A DNA stretch of 64,000 nt from Bacillota bacterium (GCA_023386265.1 JAEWKA010000004.1:186001-250000); one strand, 5' to 3'. Numbered from the stretch's first letter, positions 17,132 through 26,280 are shown. Notes: a model not told the origin generated them from the letters alone. A program made the numbers and translations.

Positions 17132-17857
17132 GTGATAAAAACAATAAAGCTGCATACCGCAGTTTTCTGGATTCTCATTTTTGCGGCTGTTGTTGCAGCT
17201 ATTTTATTTATGCTGTTTTCTGATAATTCCGACTTTCCTTCGGTTTTCGCATCCGGCAAATCGGATGGACCTGTTCTTGTGATTGACGCGGGTCACGGAG
17301 GTGAAGACGGGGGAGCTGTCTCGCTATCCGGCGTCTATGAGAGCGAAATAAACCTCGATATTTCGCAAAGAATGGCGGCGCTTTCGGGTCTTACGGGCAT
17401 CGAATTTACTATGACTCGCGACAGTGACGATATCGAGTATCCCTCAGAATTGAAGAGCACTTCGAAAAGAAAGAAATACGACCAGAAAAAACGAGTGGAG
17501 CTCATCAACGGCATGTCGAACGCAATTCTTATCAGCGTGCATCAAAACTTCTACCCGCACAAATCGCCTCATGGTCCTCAGTCTTTTTATTCGGATAATG
17601 AGGGCAGCGACTCACTTGCAGCCCTGATACAGGACTCTATGAATATGGCTCTTTACCCTGAAAACAGACGGATCGCGATGCCGGTTGCGGATAACGTCTA
17701 TCTTTTTAAAAACGTGAAGTGCCCTGCGGTATTAGTCGAATGCGGCTTCATTTCGAATCCGGAAGAATCAAGCTTACTTGATACGGAAAGCTACAGACTA
17801 AAAATTGCCGCAGTGCTAATTAGCTCATATCTTAAATACTTAGATACAAACGAATGA
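17132..17857 (+). CDS. cwlD: N-acetylmuramoyl-L-alanine amidase, CwlD-like
   Basis: 241 residues: an N-terminal membrane anchor (about 8-30) and an Amidase_3 domain with zinc ligands in VIDAGHGGEDGG, the glutamate in SEINLDIS, histidine in ISVHQNFYP and catalytic Glu in VECGFISNPEE. Length and motifs match CwlD, which removes peptides from muramic acid so that cortex muramic-delta-lactam can form during sporulation. GTG 17132 is preferred to GTG 17123 because AGAGGTGA is then correctly spaced. Overlaps the first in-frame ATG of the radA frame by 4 bases. Suggests the organism can sporulate. Confidence 0.85.
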   Translation: MIKTIKLHTAVFWILIFAAVVAAILFMLFSDNSDFPSVFASGKSDGPVLVIDAGHGGEDGGAVSLSGVYESEINLDISQRMAALSGLTGIEFTMTRDSDDIEYPSELKSTSKRKKYDQKKRVELINGMSNAILISVHQNFYPHKSPHGPQSFYSDNEGSDSLAALIQDSMNMALYPENRRIAMPVADNVYLFKNVKCPAVLVECGFISNPEESSLLDTESYRLKIAAVLISSYLKYLDTNE

Positions 17858-17871
17858 CGGAAGGTATACCA

Positions 17872-19236
17872 ATGAAAACAAAAACGGTGTTTTTCTGCTC
17901 GGACTGCGGATACGAATCACCAAAATGGTCGGGACGCTGCTCTTCTTGCGGAAGCTGGAACACAATGGTAGAGGCTCCTGCGGAAACAAAAGTCAAAAGC
18001 GGCGGAGTTTTAGCATCAAGCAGAATGCCGAAGAACCCACCGGAGTTATTGTCGTCCCTCGGAACAGACGATGAAATTCGGTTTCCCACGGGTTTCGAGG
18101 AATTTGACCGCGTTCTGGGCGGCGGAGCTGTTCGCGGATCACTTGTTCTCGTAGGCGGTGCACCCGGTATCGGAAAGTCAACGCTGCTCCTCCAATTCTG
18201 CGGTAAACTCGGAGCAAGCGAGCGGATACTTTATGTGACTGGCGAGGAATCGAAGCGGCAGCTCAAGCTCCGCGCGGAGAGACTGGAAGTTAAAACCGAC
18301 TCTCTCTACGTTTTTGCGGAGACAGACCTGAATGAAATTATAGCGGCTGTTGGGGATATAAAGCCCGACGTATTAATAATAGATTCGGTTCAAACCATGT
18401 ATAATCCGGAGCTCACGGCGACTCCCGGCAGCGTCACGCAGGTAAAGGACTGCACGATGGCCATCATGCAGCTTGCCAAAGGCAGTAATATAACGGCTTT
18501 TATAGTCGGCCATGTCAACAAAGAAGGCGCGATTGCGGGTCCCAAGGTACTTGAGCATATGGTGGACTGCGTTCTCTATTTTGAAGGCGACCGCAGCATG
18601 GCCTATCGTATTCTGAGGGCCGAAAAAAACCGTTTCGGATCTACAAACGAAATAGGCGTTTTTGAAATGGGGGACAGCGGCCTTAACGAGGTCAAAAACC
18701 CTTCGGAAAAACTGCTCTCGGGCAGACCTCTTAACAGCCCGGGTACTTGCGTCACCTGTGTTATGGAGGGGACAAGACCAATCCTTGCCGAAATACAAGC
18801 TCTTGTTGCGCCCAGCGGTTTCAATGTCGCAAGAAGGAATTCTAACGGCATCGACTATAACAGGGCAACGCTTCTGCTTGCTGTGCTTGAGAAAAGGGGT
18901 GGGATCGCTGTCGGAAGCAGTGACGCCTATATAAATGTCATCGGCGGCTTGGAGCTCAATGAACCGGCTGCAGACCTTGCGACTGTGCTTGCGATAGCCT
19001 CGAGTCACCGTGACAAAGCAGTCGGAAATGATCTCGCCGCAGTTGGAGAGGTGGGACTTACAGGCGAAATCCGCAGTGTGGATGCACTGAACCAGCGTCT
19101 GGCGGAGATTGTGAGGCTGGGCTTTAAGCGCTGTGTCATACCCGCTCATGTAAGAGCCGAAATCAAAGCCCCGAAGGGGCTCGAACTCATATCAGTTAAG
19201 AACATACGCGAGGCAATAGCCGCGGTGCTTTCATAA
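17872..19236 (+). CDS. radA: DNA repair protein RadA/Sms
   Basis: Branch-migration helicase acting with RecA. 454 residues from ATG 17872. Order: N-terminal zinc finger (CSDCGYESPKWSGRCSSCGS), RecA-like ATPase with Walker A GGAPGIGKSTLLLQF, the RadA motif KNRFGSTNEIGVFEMG, and a Lon-protease-like C-terminal domain (from about residue 280). The ATG at 17854 overlapping cwlD is also in frame, but GGAAGGT at 17859-17865 points to 17872. Next gene begins 4 bases after its stop. Confidence 0.95.
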   Translation: MKTKTVFFCSDCGYESPKWSGRCSSCGSWNTMVEAPAETKVKSGGVLASSRMPKNPPELLSSLGTDDEIRFPTGFEEFDRVLGGGAVRGSLVLVGGAPGIGKSTLLLQFCGKLGASERILYVTGEESKRQLKLRAERLEVKTDSLYVFAETDLNEIIAAVGDIKPDVLIIDSVQTMYNPELTATPGSVTQVKDCTMAIMQLAKGSNITAFIVGHVNKEGAIAGPKVLEHMVDCVLYFEGDRSMAYRILRAEKNRFGSTNEIGVFEMGDSGLNEVKNPSEKLLSGRPLNSPGTCVTCVMEGTRPILAEIQALVAPSGFNVARRNSNGIDYNRATLLLAVLEKRGGIAVGSSDAYINVIGGLELNEPAADLATVLAIASSHRDKAVGNDLAAVGEVGLTGEIRSVDALNQRLAEIVRLGFKRCVIPAHVRAEIKAPKGLELISVKNIREAIAAVLS

Positions 19237-19240
19237 ATCT

Positions 19241-19990
19241 ATGCAACGATTTGTTGAAAATCCAAACCTGCCATCCGGAAAGGTAACGCTCGCCGCAATT
19301 GGTGAAGCGTATGCGGATGAGCTGGGTGCGGCGCTTGATAAATACGGCGTTAGGCTCCTTCGCTGTCCGAATAATCCAGATGTCGATAGACGGCTGGGGT
19401 CGCATGTAGATTTAAGCGTTTTCCATGTCAGAGAAAACAGATTTTTACTTTCGGAATCTGCATTGGAAGGCACCTTTGAGGATGAATTGAAACAACTGGG
19501 CGCTGAAATCATCGTTTCAGAAAAAAGGCTTGCCCCCGAATATCCGAAAGACGCAATCCTTTGTGCGCTGTCTCTCAGCGGAAAAGTGTTTCATAACACT
19601 AGATTTACCGAATATTATATCAGAACCTTATTTTCGGATACTATTTTCCATGTCAATCAAGGCTACGCAAAATGTGCTGTCTGTCCCGTAACCGAAAATG
19701 CGGCGATAAGCTCCGACACGGGTTTAAGTAAAGCAATGCGTGAGCAGGGGATAGAAGTGCTTGAAATAGCTTCTGGATATATAGCACTTGAAGGCTTCGC
19801 TGAAGGCTTCATCGGTGGGTCAGCTTTCAAAATTGCTCCGGATAAGCTTGCCTTTACCGGAACCTTGGACAAGCATCCCGATAGGTCAAAAATTGAAAAA
19901 TTCCTATTAAAACTTGGGGTTTATCCTATTTGCCTAACAGACAAACCAATTTTTGACGTGGGGTCGATTATACCAATCATCGAAATATAA
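19241..19990 (+). CDS. DUF6873-like (GME-fold) protein
   Basis: 249 residues. The segments HVNQGYAKCAVCPV, GIEVLEIASGYIALEGFAEGFIGG and LAFTGTLDKHPD look like the guanidino-group-modifying-enzyme fold family annotated as DUF6873; I recall this family only by pattern. A Cys-x2-Cys pair (KCAVC) stands out. It follows radA by 4 bases with no clear ribosome site of its own, suggesting translational coupling. Enzymatic activity is not known. Confidence 0.6.
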   Translation: MQRFVENPNLPSGKVTLAAIGEAYADELGAALDKYGVRLLRCPNNPDVDRRLGSHVDLSVFHVRENRFLLSESALEGTFEDELKQLGAEIIVSEKRLAPEYPKDAILCALSLSGKVFHNTRFTEYYIRTLFSDTIFHVNQGYAKCAVCPVTENAAISSDTGLSKAMREQGIEVLEIASGYIALEGFAEGFIGGSAFKIAPDKLAFTGTLDKHPDRSKIEKFLLKLGVYPICLTDKPIFDVGSIIPIIEI

Positions 19991-19992
19991 AA

Positions 19993-20020
19993 ACAGACGC
20001 GGATGCTATTCCGCGTCTGT
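19993..20020. terminator. Terminator between convergent genes
   Basis: ACAGACGCGG / CCGCGTCTGT stem with an 8-base loop directly after the stop at 19990; A-rich flank upstream gives a T-run for the opposite strand. Confidence 0.75.
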
Positions 20021-20037
20021 AATATTCTGATGAGCTA

Positions 20038-21714
20038 TCAGCTTGCTATATCGTAAGTCTGACCTACCGCTGTTGCGACAGTATACGCCTCAACTTCCGC
20101 TTCAACCGGCGAAGTCTGGTTTCTCAAAGCGTATACACAAGAGCAGGTTATTGTATAGCCCGGAGCAATTTCAGTGTAATAATCCGAGTCGGATTCGCTT
20201 TCTTCGGTAGTGTATGTAGTGTCAAGAGAAATGCCGTCCTGATACGTAAAAGCGTAGAGCTCGTTGCACAGGCTCGTGCTTGCATCGCTGTTATTGGTAA
20301 ATTCGTAATAAATTCTGATAGCGGGGTCGCCATTTGAGTCTGTGACTAGTTCGGCGTCATTAACCGCTACATAGAAGTTGTCAAGTTCGCCTTCGGCGGG
20401 TATGTTGAGCGTCCACTGAGGGTCCGTGACGGGCACGATAACATAGGGAGCCGGTGCACCGGGAAGACTTCCTGGTATGTAAGACGCTGTGACAGTACCG
20501 CTGCTTTCACCTTCATAATAACCGTACACACTGAAATCTACGCTCCCGCCATAAGGATCATATTTGAATTCAGAGCTGCACTGAATAGTTACTCCAGGAC
20601 GGATGTTGTAAGAAGTATTATAGGCGGCGCTATCGTCATAAGAATAAGTTTCGGTTAAATAGGAGCCGTCCTGAGAAGCACTGTAGCCAAGAGCGTCCCA
20701 CGCAGCCGTTGATAAATCGTCCTGATAGTTGTTCGTGAAATCGTAGTAGATACGAATTGCCGGCTCATTGTCAATGTCGGTAAACTCTTCGGCTCCGGTA
20801 ACAGTGATATAATAGTTTCCTTCGCCTACATAACCACTGCCGGCGACTGAGCCTTCAATCTCGGAATCGTTGTCGGACGAGTAGGAATCCGCCATTGATC
20901 CATGAGGAATCGTCGGGTTATTGATATCGTGATCCCTGATTTGCGAGAAATAATAGGTCGCGCCATCTTCGCTTAAAATCAGCTGTTTGTCTTCGTAAGT
21001 AAATGTATAGGTGTCGTCCGGAGTAGTGATTGCAATCCCGTTTTCTGTTGTCATCCAAGAACCCTCGATCACATCTGTGTTCGTGGACGACGCAAGATAT
21101 GCGGAGTCATCGCTGTTAATCTGCACACTCAAAGCTCCGACAACGCTTGTGTCGTAAAAATCTTCCGATATGACCCCGTCACCGACATCGACTGCTACAC
21201 TTTCCCAGTAGCCGACATAAGGATTGCCGCCAAAAGCTTTAACCAAAATATATCCGCCCAAAGCAAGGAGAAGAACTCCGGCAACAACGATCAGCGCAAT
21301 TATTCCAGCCTTATTCTTCTTAGGAGGCGCCATTACTCCGCCCTGAGGAGCATAGCCGTATGTATTCGGAGCATTATACTGCGGCTGAGGAGGAACGTAT
21401 GAGCCCTGATATGGAGGTGGGTAGCTGTTCTGCGCGGGTGGGGTATAGCTGCCCTGTAAAGGAGCTGAGAAGCTTCCCGAAACCGGTGCTTCATATGTTC
21501 CGTTCGACGAAACTGGAGCGGAAGCCGGAACCATTTCTGGCTGCATGGTTTCATTGACGGAAGGAGAATAACTGTCAGCTTGGGTTTGCTCTAAGACGGT
21601 TTCACTTGATGCGTCTGAGCTATTGGGTGAGGCCGCTTTCCGCGTGGCGCCGCAATTCGGACAAAATACCGCGTCATCGGGAAGTTTAGACCCACATTCA
21701 GTGCAAAATGCCAT
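20038..21714 (-). CDS. Zinc-ribbon membrane protein with two DUF5067-like domains
   Basis: 558 residues from the ATG at 21714, which follows AGGAGGAATTATT; the open frame extends 27 codons upstream without support. Order: zinc ribbon (CTECGSKLPDDAVFCPNCGA) at 3-22, a low-complexity Pro/Gln/Tyr-rich linker with repeated GSY-PP units, one membrane helix near 140-162, then an extracytoplasmic part of about 390 residues with a lipocalin-like stretch and two repeats sharing the pattern DxxPAIRIYYxFTNN (DUF5067-type). Cytoplasmic ribbon and outside domains suggest an envelope sensor or scaffold. Function unknown. Confidence 0.75.
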   Translation of the reverse strand: MAFCTECGSKLPDDAVFCPNCGATRKAASPNSSDASSETVLEQTQADSYSPSVNETMQPEMVPASAPVSSNGTYEAPVSGSFSAPLQGSYTPPAQNSYPPPYQGSYVPPQPQYNAPNTYGYAPQGGVMAPPKKNKAGIIALIVVAGVLLLALGGYILVKAFGGNPYVGYWESVAVDVGDGVISEDFYDTSVVGALSVQINSDDSAYLASSTNTDVIEGSWMTTENGIAITTPDDTYTFTYEDKQLILSEDGATYYFSQIRDHDINNPTIPHGSMADSYSSDNDSEIEGSVAGSGYVGEGNYYITVTGAEEFTDIDNEPAIRIYYDFTNNYQDDLSTAAWDALGYSASQDGSYLTETYSYDDSAAYNTSYNIRPGVTIQCSSEFKYDPYGGSVDFSVYGYYEGESSGTVTASYIPGSLPGAPAPYVIVPVTDPQWTLNIPAEGELDNFYVAVNDAELVTDSNGDPAIRIYYEFTNNSDASTSLCNELYAFTYQDGISLDTTYTTEESESDSDYYTEIAPGYTITCSCVYALRNQTSPVEAEVEAYTVATAVGQTYDIAS

Positions 21715-21959
21715 AATAATTCCTCCTGATCTTTGTTTTAAGATCATTATACATAAATCGACTCTCCTCTGCGATTTTCTCATAAACTCCAGCAAACTGT
21801 CAAGGGAATATTATAGGTAAAGCATGATTAGTTGGATATACTGGGAGCTCTTATTGGTTACATAGACAATTAGACAATATCCATAAAAAATATAGCTAAT
21901 TATTTAAAATATTAAGCTAATTTATATGCCAAAACAATATCCAAAAACGAACAAAATCG

Positions 21960-21988
21960 TTGCAAATAACCACGATTTGAAGTATAAT
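21960..21988 (+). promoter_or_regulatory. Sigma-A promoter of the acyl-CoA dehydrogenase gene
   Basis: TTGCAA at 21960-21965, 17-base spacer, TATAAT at 21983-21988. Transcription start near 21995 gives a leader of about 185 bases. The rest of 21715-22179 is AT-rich with no open frame I can support. Confidence 0.7.
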
Positions 21989-22013
21989 GAAACAAATGTG
22001 ACCTGTTAGATAT

Positions 22014-22039
22014 TTAACACTGTTTGTTAATTGGCAAAC
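22014..22039 (+). promoter_or_regulatory. Candidate operator (Rex-like half-sites) downstream of the bcd promoter
   Basis: TTAACA-N5-TGTTAA (22014-22030) overlaps GTTTG-N8-CAAAC (22022-22039), roughly 20-45 bases after the predicted start. The TTGTTAA element equals one half of the clostridial Rex site, but the two halves are not in the consensus arrangement. Tentative. Confidence 0.3.
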
Positions 22040-22179
22040 GTTGCTTTTGCCCGAATGCATTGAAGGTTAAAATCAACTGCTCACTTTTATAAAAAGATGC
22101 GATACGGTTTAGCCTTAATTGAGATAAGGCATGAGGAGAAGCCCGCATTGCATACCATTTTAAAAAAGGAGAATTGACA

Positions 22180-23340
22180 ATGAAAGAAGAATTCGGCTTA
22201 ACCCAGGACCAGATTGACATTCAGCTAATGACACGCGACTTTATCCGCAAGGAACTCACTTGGGAAAGAATCAAGGAATGCGACGAGAAGAACGAGGTCC
22301 CCATGGATATCGTCAAGAAGTGCGCAGATATGGGTCTTACCAGCATCACTCTGCCGGAGTCCGTTGGCGGCGGCGGAATGGGTGAAGTAACAAACTCCCT
22401 TGTTCTCGAAGAGATCAGCTATCAGGACGTCGGCTTTGCAACCACAATCGGTGCCTGCGGCCTTTGCTATACACCTATTAATCTTTTCGGAACAGACGAG
22501 CAGAAGCACCTTTATGCTGACTTCATACTTGCCGGCGGACTTTCGGCTTTCTGCCTTACCGAGGCTGACGCTGGCTCAGATGTTGGCGCTCTTCGTACAA
22601 CCGCTGTCAGAGATGGCGACGAGTATGTCATCAACGGAACCAAGGCCTTCATTACAAACGGTGGCAACGCAAGCGTTTATACGGTCTTTGCGGTAACAGA
22701 TCCCAGCGCAGGCGCACGCGGACTTTCCTGCTTCATCGTTGAGCGCAGCCGCGCAGGCATTTCTTGCGGCAAGGAAGAGGACAAGATGGGCATCCGTCTT
22801 TCCAACACCTGCGAAGTCATCTTTGACAATGTTCGCATCCCCGCTGATCACCTTGTCGGCAAGGAAGGCGCCGGCTTCAAGATCGCAATGAGCACCTTCG
22901 ACATCACCCGTCCCGCTGGCGTCGGAGCTGCTTGCTGCGGCGCGATGAAAAGCTGCATTGACAAGTGCATAGAGTATGCTGCAACGCGCGTTACCTTCGG
23001 TCAGCCCATTCTCCAGAACCAGGCTATCCAGTTCATGATCGCCGACATGGAAATTCGCTATGAAGCTGCCCGCGCTCTTGCTTATAAGGTCGCAGCCGGC
23101 ATAGATGCTCATGTCATCGACAGCGCGCTTTCCTCGTCCTCCAAGGCTTTCTCTTCCGAATCCCTTATTAAGACAGCGGAAGACGCCATTCAGATTTTTG
23201 GTGGAAACGGCTACAGCAAAGAGTATCCGATCGAGATCATCTACAGAAACGCGAAGATCGCTACGATCTACGAAGGAACCAACCAGGTTCAGCGCATGGT
23301 CATCGTGAAGTCCCTGCTCAAGGCCTCCGGTCTGATGTAA
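22180..23340 (+). CDS. bcd: Short-chain acyl-CoA (butyryl-CoA) dehydrogenase
   Basis: 386 residues from ATG 22180 (AAAGGAGAA upstream; TTG 22174 is also open but lacks spacing). FAD-binding signatures CLTEADAGSDVGALRTTA and ITNGG, substrate-region MGIRLSNTCEVIFDNVRIP, and the catalytic-base glutamate in IYEGTNQVQRM near the C terminus match butyryl-CoA dehydrogenase. With EtfBA (next genes) it would reduce crotonyl-CoA to butyryl-CoA, often by flavin-based bifurcation to ferredoxin. Codon third positions favour C, typical of highly expressed genes. No thl-crt-hbd genes are adjacent. Confidence 0.92.
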   Translation: MKEEFGLTQDQIDIQLMTRDFIRKELTWERIKECDEKNEVPMDIVKKCADMGLTSITLPESVGGGGMGEVTNSLVLEEISYQDVGFATTIGACGLCYTPINLFGTDEQKHLYADFILAGGLSAFCLTEADAGSDVGALRTTAVRDGDEYVINGTKAFITNGGNASVYTVFAVTDPSAGARGLSCFIVERSRAGISCGKEEDKMGIRLSNTCEVIFDNVRIPADHLVGKEGAGFKIAMSTFDITRPAGVGAACCGAMKSCIDKCIEYAATRVTFGQPILQNQAIQFMIADMEIRYEAARALAYKVAAGIDAHVIDSALSSSSKAFSSESLIKTAEDAIQIFGGNGYSKEYPIEIIYRNAKIATIYEGTNQVQRMVIVKSLLKASGLM

Positions 23341-23419
23341 GACTTAAGCGAGAACCTCAATACATAATGATATTATAAAAGCAACTCAGAAATGCTTCTG
23401 CGGTTGACTTAGTTTCAGC

Positions 23420-23467
23420 AATAAGTCCGCATAAACACTGTGTGTCTGTGCGGACTTATTGTTTTTT
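23420..23467 (+). terminator. Rho-independent terminator between bcd and etfB
   Basis: AATAAGTCCGCA / TGCGGACTTATT 12-base-pair stem around a 17-base loop, then GTTTTTT. It separates bcd from the etf genes transcriptionally. Confidence 0.85.
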
Positions 23468-23581
23468 GTGCTTAACATTTTGAGACTTGGCAATATAATA
23501 AACAAATCTTGTCCGAAAATGCATAATACATTGGAATTTGCACGAAATTGGATAATATTGTGTATAAAAAGTCTTTATATG

Positions 23582-23610
23582 TTGACAATCTTTTTTCTGC
23601 TATGTATAAT
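23582..23610 (+). promoter_or_regulatory. Full-consensus sigma-A promoter of etfBA
   Basis: TTGACA at 23582-23587, exactly 17 bases, TATAAT at 23605-23610: a perfect match. Predicted start near 23617 and a leader of about 130 bases. Remaining parts of 23341-23746 hold only the terminator and AT-rich sequence. Confidence 0.85.
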
Positions 23611-23746
23611 TAATTTTCGGAGAAAGAACAGCATTTTCGAGCGCAATGAGCTCTTTGTATTTCTGCTTTTGTCTAGTAACTCAGATGGACTTAGCAGCTC
23701 AGCTATTCGGAAAAAGCGAAAATATTGAAAGAAGGAAAAATCTATC

Positions 23747-24550
23747 ATGAACATGCTTGTTTGCATCAAACAGGTACCTGATACAACTGAAATCAGGATA
23801 GACCCTGTTAAGAACACCCTTATCCGTGACGGCGTTCCCAGCATAGTAAACCCCTTTGATGCTTATGCTCTAGAACTCGCTGCAAGAATAAAGGATACCG
23901 ATCCGTCCGCTAAAATCGTTCTCCTGTCCATGGGCCCCGAACAGGCTAAGCTTGCTCTCAAAGAGTGCCTTGCTGTCGGCGGTGACAAGGCCTATCTCGT
24001 AACCGACCGTTGTTTCGGCGGTTCCGATACGCTTGCTACGAGCTATATACTTTCCTCCGCAATCAAAAACATTGAAGAGATCGAAGGCAAATTTGATATC
24101 ATATTCTGCGGTAAACAGGCTATCGACGGCGATACCGCACAGGTTGGTCCGGAAATTGCCGAGCATCTCGGTTATCCTCAGGTTACATATGCTATTGAAG
24201 CTTCCGTTGTTGACGGCAAAGTAAAGGTAAAAAAAGAAGTTGAAGAAGGCTTCGAAATTATCGGCTCTAAAATGCCTTGCTTAGTAACCGTAACTAAGCC
24301 CAATTTTGACCCGCGTTATCCCTCCATCAAGTCAAAGATGGCTGCTAACCGCGCCGAAATCGGCGTAATCGTTTGTGACGATATGCCAAACATCGACAGA
24401 GAGAGAATCGGTCTTAAGGGTTCCCCTACAAAGGTTAAGAAGACTTTTACACCTCCTGTTAAGAGTGGCGGCGCGAAAATCCATGAAGACAGCAACGAAG
24501 CAACAGCGAAGAAACTCTTCGCCACACTTGTTGCTGACGGCATCATTTAA
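23747..24550 (+). CDS. etfB: Electron transfer flavoprotein, beta subunit
   Basis: 267 residues, opening MNMLVCIKQVPDTTEIRIDP, the standard EtfB start, with the AMP/FAD-binding stretch FCGKQAIDGDTAQVGPEIAEHLG and the recognition-loop region KMPCLVTVTKPNFDPRYPS. Forms a heterodimer with EtfA and carries electrons to or from acyl-CoA dehydrogenase. GAAGGAAAAATC precedes the ATG. Fourteen bases separate it from etfA. Confidence 0.95.
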   Translation: MNMLVCIKQVPDTTEIRIDPVKNTLIRDGVPSIVNPFDAYALELAARIKDTDPSAKIVLLSMGPEQAKLALKECLAVGGDKAYLVTDRCFGGSDTLATSYILSSAIKNIEEIEGKFDIIFCGKQAIDGDTAQVGPEIAEHLGYPQVTYAIEASVVDGKVKVKKEVEEGFEIIGSKMPCLVTVTKPNFDPRYPSIKSKMAANRAEIGVIVCDDMPNIDRERIGLKGSPTKVKKTFTPPVKSGGAKIHEDSNEATAKKLFATLVADGII

Positions 24551-24564
24551 GGGGGATAAATATA

Positions 24565-25572
24565 ATGGAAGCTAAAACCAAAGATTTATGGGTATTTATT
24601 GAAACCAACGACGACGGCACTGCAAAGAACGTCGGTTTGGAACTCCTCGGTGCAGGCCGCGGCCTAGCCGAAAAACAGGGCGGCAAGCTCGTTGGAGTCG
24701 TTATTGGAAATAGTGCTGACGAAGCGGTCAAATCCGCAACCGCATTTGGCGCCGACACAGTTCTTGTTGTCGACGGCAAGGAATATGAGCATTATACAAC
24801 CGATGCTTATGCAAAGGCAATGTATACTCTTGTTGAGAAATATGGCCCAACCAGCATACTTATCGGAGCTACCAACAACGGCCGCGACCTCGGACCCCGT
24901 CTTTCCTGCCGCTTGAAGACAGGACTTACAGCAGACTGCACATCTCTTGCAATCGACGAAGAGTCCGGCAACGTTGCATGGACACGTCCCGCATTCGGTG
25001 GTAACCTCATGGCTACAATCCTTTGCCCGGACAACCGTCCTCAGATTGGTACAGTTCGTCCTGGCGTCTTTAAGAAGGCTGATATCGACGAAACACGTAA
25101 AGCTGAAATTATCAAGGAAGACATTCACGTTTCTGCTGATGAAATTCGTACCGAGCTTCTTGAGATTATCCATGAAGCGGCCGGCGAGCTCGTTGACCTC
25201 GAAGGCGCAGAAATCATTGTTTCCGGTGGACGTGGTGTCGGCGGTCCTGATGGTTTCAAGCCCATCAAAGAGCTTGCAGAAGTACTTGGCGCAACAGTCG
25301 GAGCTTCCCGTGCAGCTGTTGATGCAGGCTGGATTGGTCACTCTCATCAGGTTGGCCAGACAGGCAAAACTGTCGGACCCAAGCTCTATATTGCCTGTGG
25401 AATTTCCGGCGCTATTCAGCACGTAGCCGGTATGAGCAGCTCGAAGACAATCATCGCTATCAACAAGGACGAAACCGCACCTATCTTTAACGTAGCGGAT
25501 TACGCTATTGTTGGTGATTTATTCGAGATTCTTCCTATACTTACAGCTGAAATCAAAAAGCTCAAGGCATAA
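24565..25572 (+). CDS. etfA: Electron transfer flavoprotein, alpha subunit
   Basis: 335 residues. The C-terminal FAD domain shows VSGGRGVGGPDGFKPIKELA, GASRAAVDAGW, HSHQVGQTGKTVGP and CGISGAIQHVAGM, the complete EtfA signature. The N-terminal domain lacks ferredoxin-type cysteine clusters. GGGGGATAAAT precedes the ATG. With etfB and bcd forms the butyryl-CoA dehydrogenase electron system. Confidence 0.95.
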   Translation: MEAKTKDLWVFIETNDDGTAKNVGLELLGAGRGLAEKQGGKLVGVVIGNSADEAVKSATAFGADTVLVVDGKEYEHYTTDAYAKAMYTLVEKYGPTSILIGATNNGRDLGPRLSCRLKTGLTADCTSLAIDEESGNVAWTRPAFGGNLMATILCPDNRPQIGTVRPGVFKKADIDETRKAEIIKEDIHVSADEIRTELLEIIHEAAGELVDLEGAEIIVSGGRGVGGPDGFKPIKELAEVLGATVGASRAAVDAGWIGHSHQVGQTGKTVGPKLYIACGISGAIQHVAGMSSSKTIIAINKDETAPIFNVADYAIVGDLFEILPILTAEIKKLKA

Positions 25573-25588
25573 GTTTTTAAAACATACG

Positions 25589-25620
25589 CAAGGGGACACT
25601 AAGGTGTCCCCTTGTTTTTT
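25589..25620 (+). terminator. Rho-independent terminator after etfA
   Basis: CAAGGGGACAC / GTGTCCCCTTG stem with a 4-base loop followed by TTTTTT. Confidence 0.92.
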
Positions 25621-25723
25621 ATTGAACTTCTCAATCTATGTATCTGTCTCTTTTTCACAGCATATGATTTTAGTATGTAAATTCGCTGTGCAGAGTATGG
25701 CTTGAACTATAAAGGAGGCAAAT

Positions 25724-26230
25724 ATGAACGAGAATATGAGGAGTTGCGAACTGCCGATTCCATATCCTCCGCTTAAAACTAATGGTAAGAACCTTTATTA
25801 TGCTACGCTTCTTACAAATGATTTTGCTGGAGCAATAAGCGAAATGAGCGCTGTTACCGCGTATAGTTTTCAGCACTTAGTGACCAATATCCATAAAATA
25901 TCTGAAACAATAAAATGTATCTCGCTAATTGAAATGAGACATTTAGAGATTATTGGCAAGCTGATTTCAAATTATGGAGGGAATCCACGCCTTGCCGTAC
26001 AAGCAGGCTATAAAAGTACTTACTGGAATGCACAATACATAAGCTATGAAACAAACCCTAAACACTATCTCAAGGAAAACATAGTAAATGAAAAAGTCGC
26101 GATAGCCAGTTATAATAACCGTATTAGCCAAATCAGTGACAGGTCTGTGCAGGAGCTTCTGGAAAGAATAATCCTCGATGAAGAAAACCATATCAGGCTT
26201 TTTACCGACTTGCTTGAAGAATTCTATTAA
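25724..26230 (+). CDS. Ferritin-like diiron-domain protein
   Basis: 168 residues, almost entirely helical. Carboxylate/histidine pairs spaced as in four-helix diiron proteins occur at AISEMSAVTAYSFQH, SLIEMRHLEII, VNEKVAIASYNN and LDEENHIRLF, giving the E...ExxH...E...ExxH pattern. This places it near rubrerythrin, manganese catalase or ferritin-like coat-associated proteins. No rubredoxin domain is present. A strong AAAGGAGGC ribosome site precedes ATG 25724. It might act in iron or peroxide handling; no more can be said. Confidence 0.75.
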   Translation: MNENMRSCELPIPYPPLKTNGKNLYYATLLTNDFAGAISEMSAVTAYSFQHLVTNIHKISETIKCISLIEMRHLEIIGKLISNYGGNPRLAVQAGYKSTYWNAQYISYETNPKHYLKENIVNEKVAIASYNNRISQISDRSVQELLERIILDEENHIRLFTDLLEEFY

Positions 26231-26231
26231 A

Positions 26232-26271
26232 TAAGGAACTCCCGTCAGACGATGCTGACGGGAGTTCCTTA
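26232..26271. terminator. Bidirectional terminator between the ferritin-like gene and ackA
   Basis: TAAGGAACTCCCGTCAG / CTGACGGGAGTTCCTTA, 17 base pairs with a 6-base loop, between convergent genes. Confidence 0.9.
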
Positions 26272-26280
26272 TTTCCTATA

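Noticed and set aside
18373..19149. 258-codon open frame on the minus strand opposite radA
   Set aside because: Complementary to conserved RadA ATPase and Lon-like domains; no independent support.
23459..23728. 89-codon open frame between bcd and etfB
   Set aside because: Very AT-rich, contains the etf promoter, no ribosome site and no family pattern.
24664..25422. 252-codon open frame on the minus strand opposite etfA
   Set aside because: Its amino acid pattern (many Cys and Asn) is the shadow of etfA codons; no start signal.
25621..25723. Sporulation sigma-E or sigma-K promoter before the ferritin-like gene
   Set aside because: CATATGAT resembles a -10 element only loosely and no matching -35 was found at the right distance.
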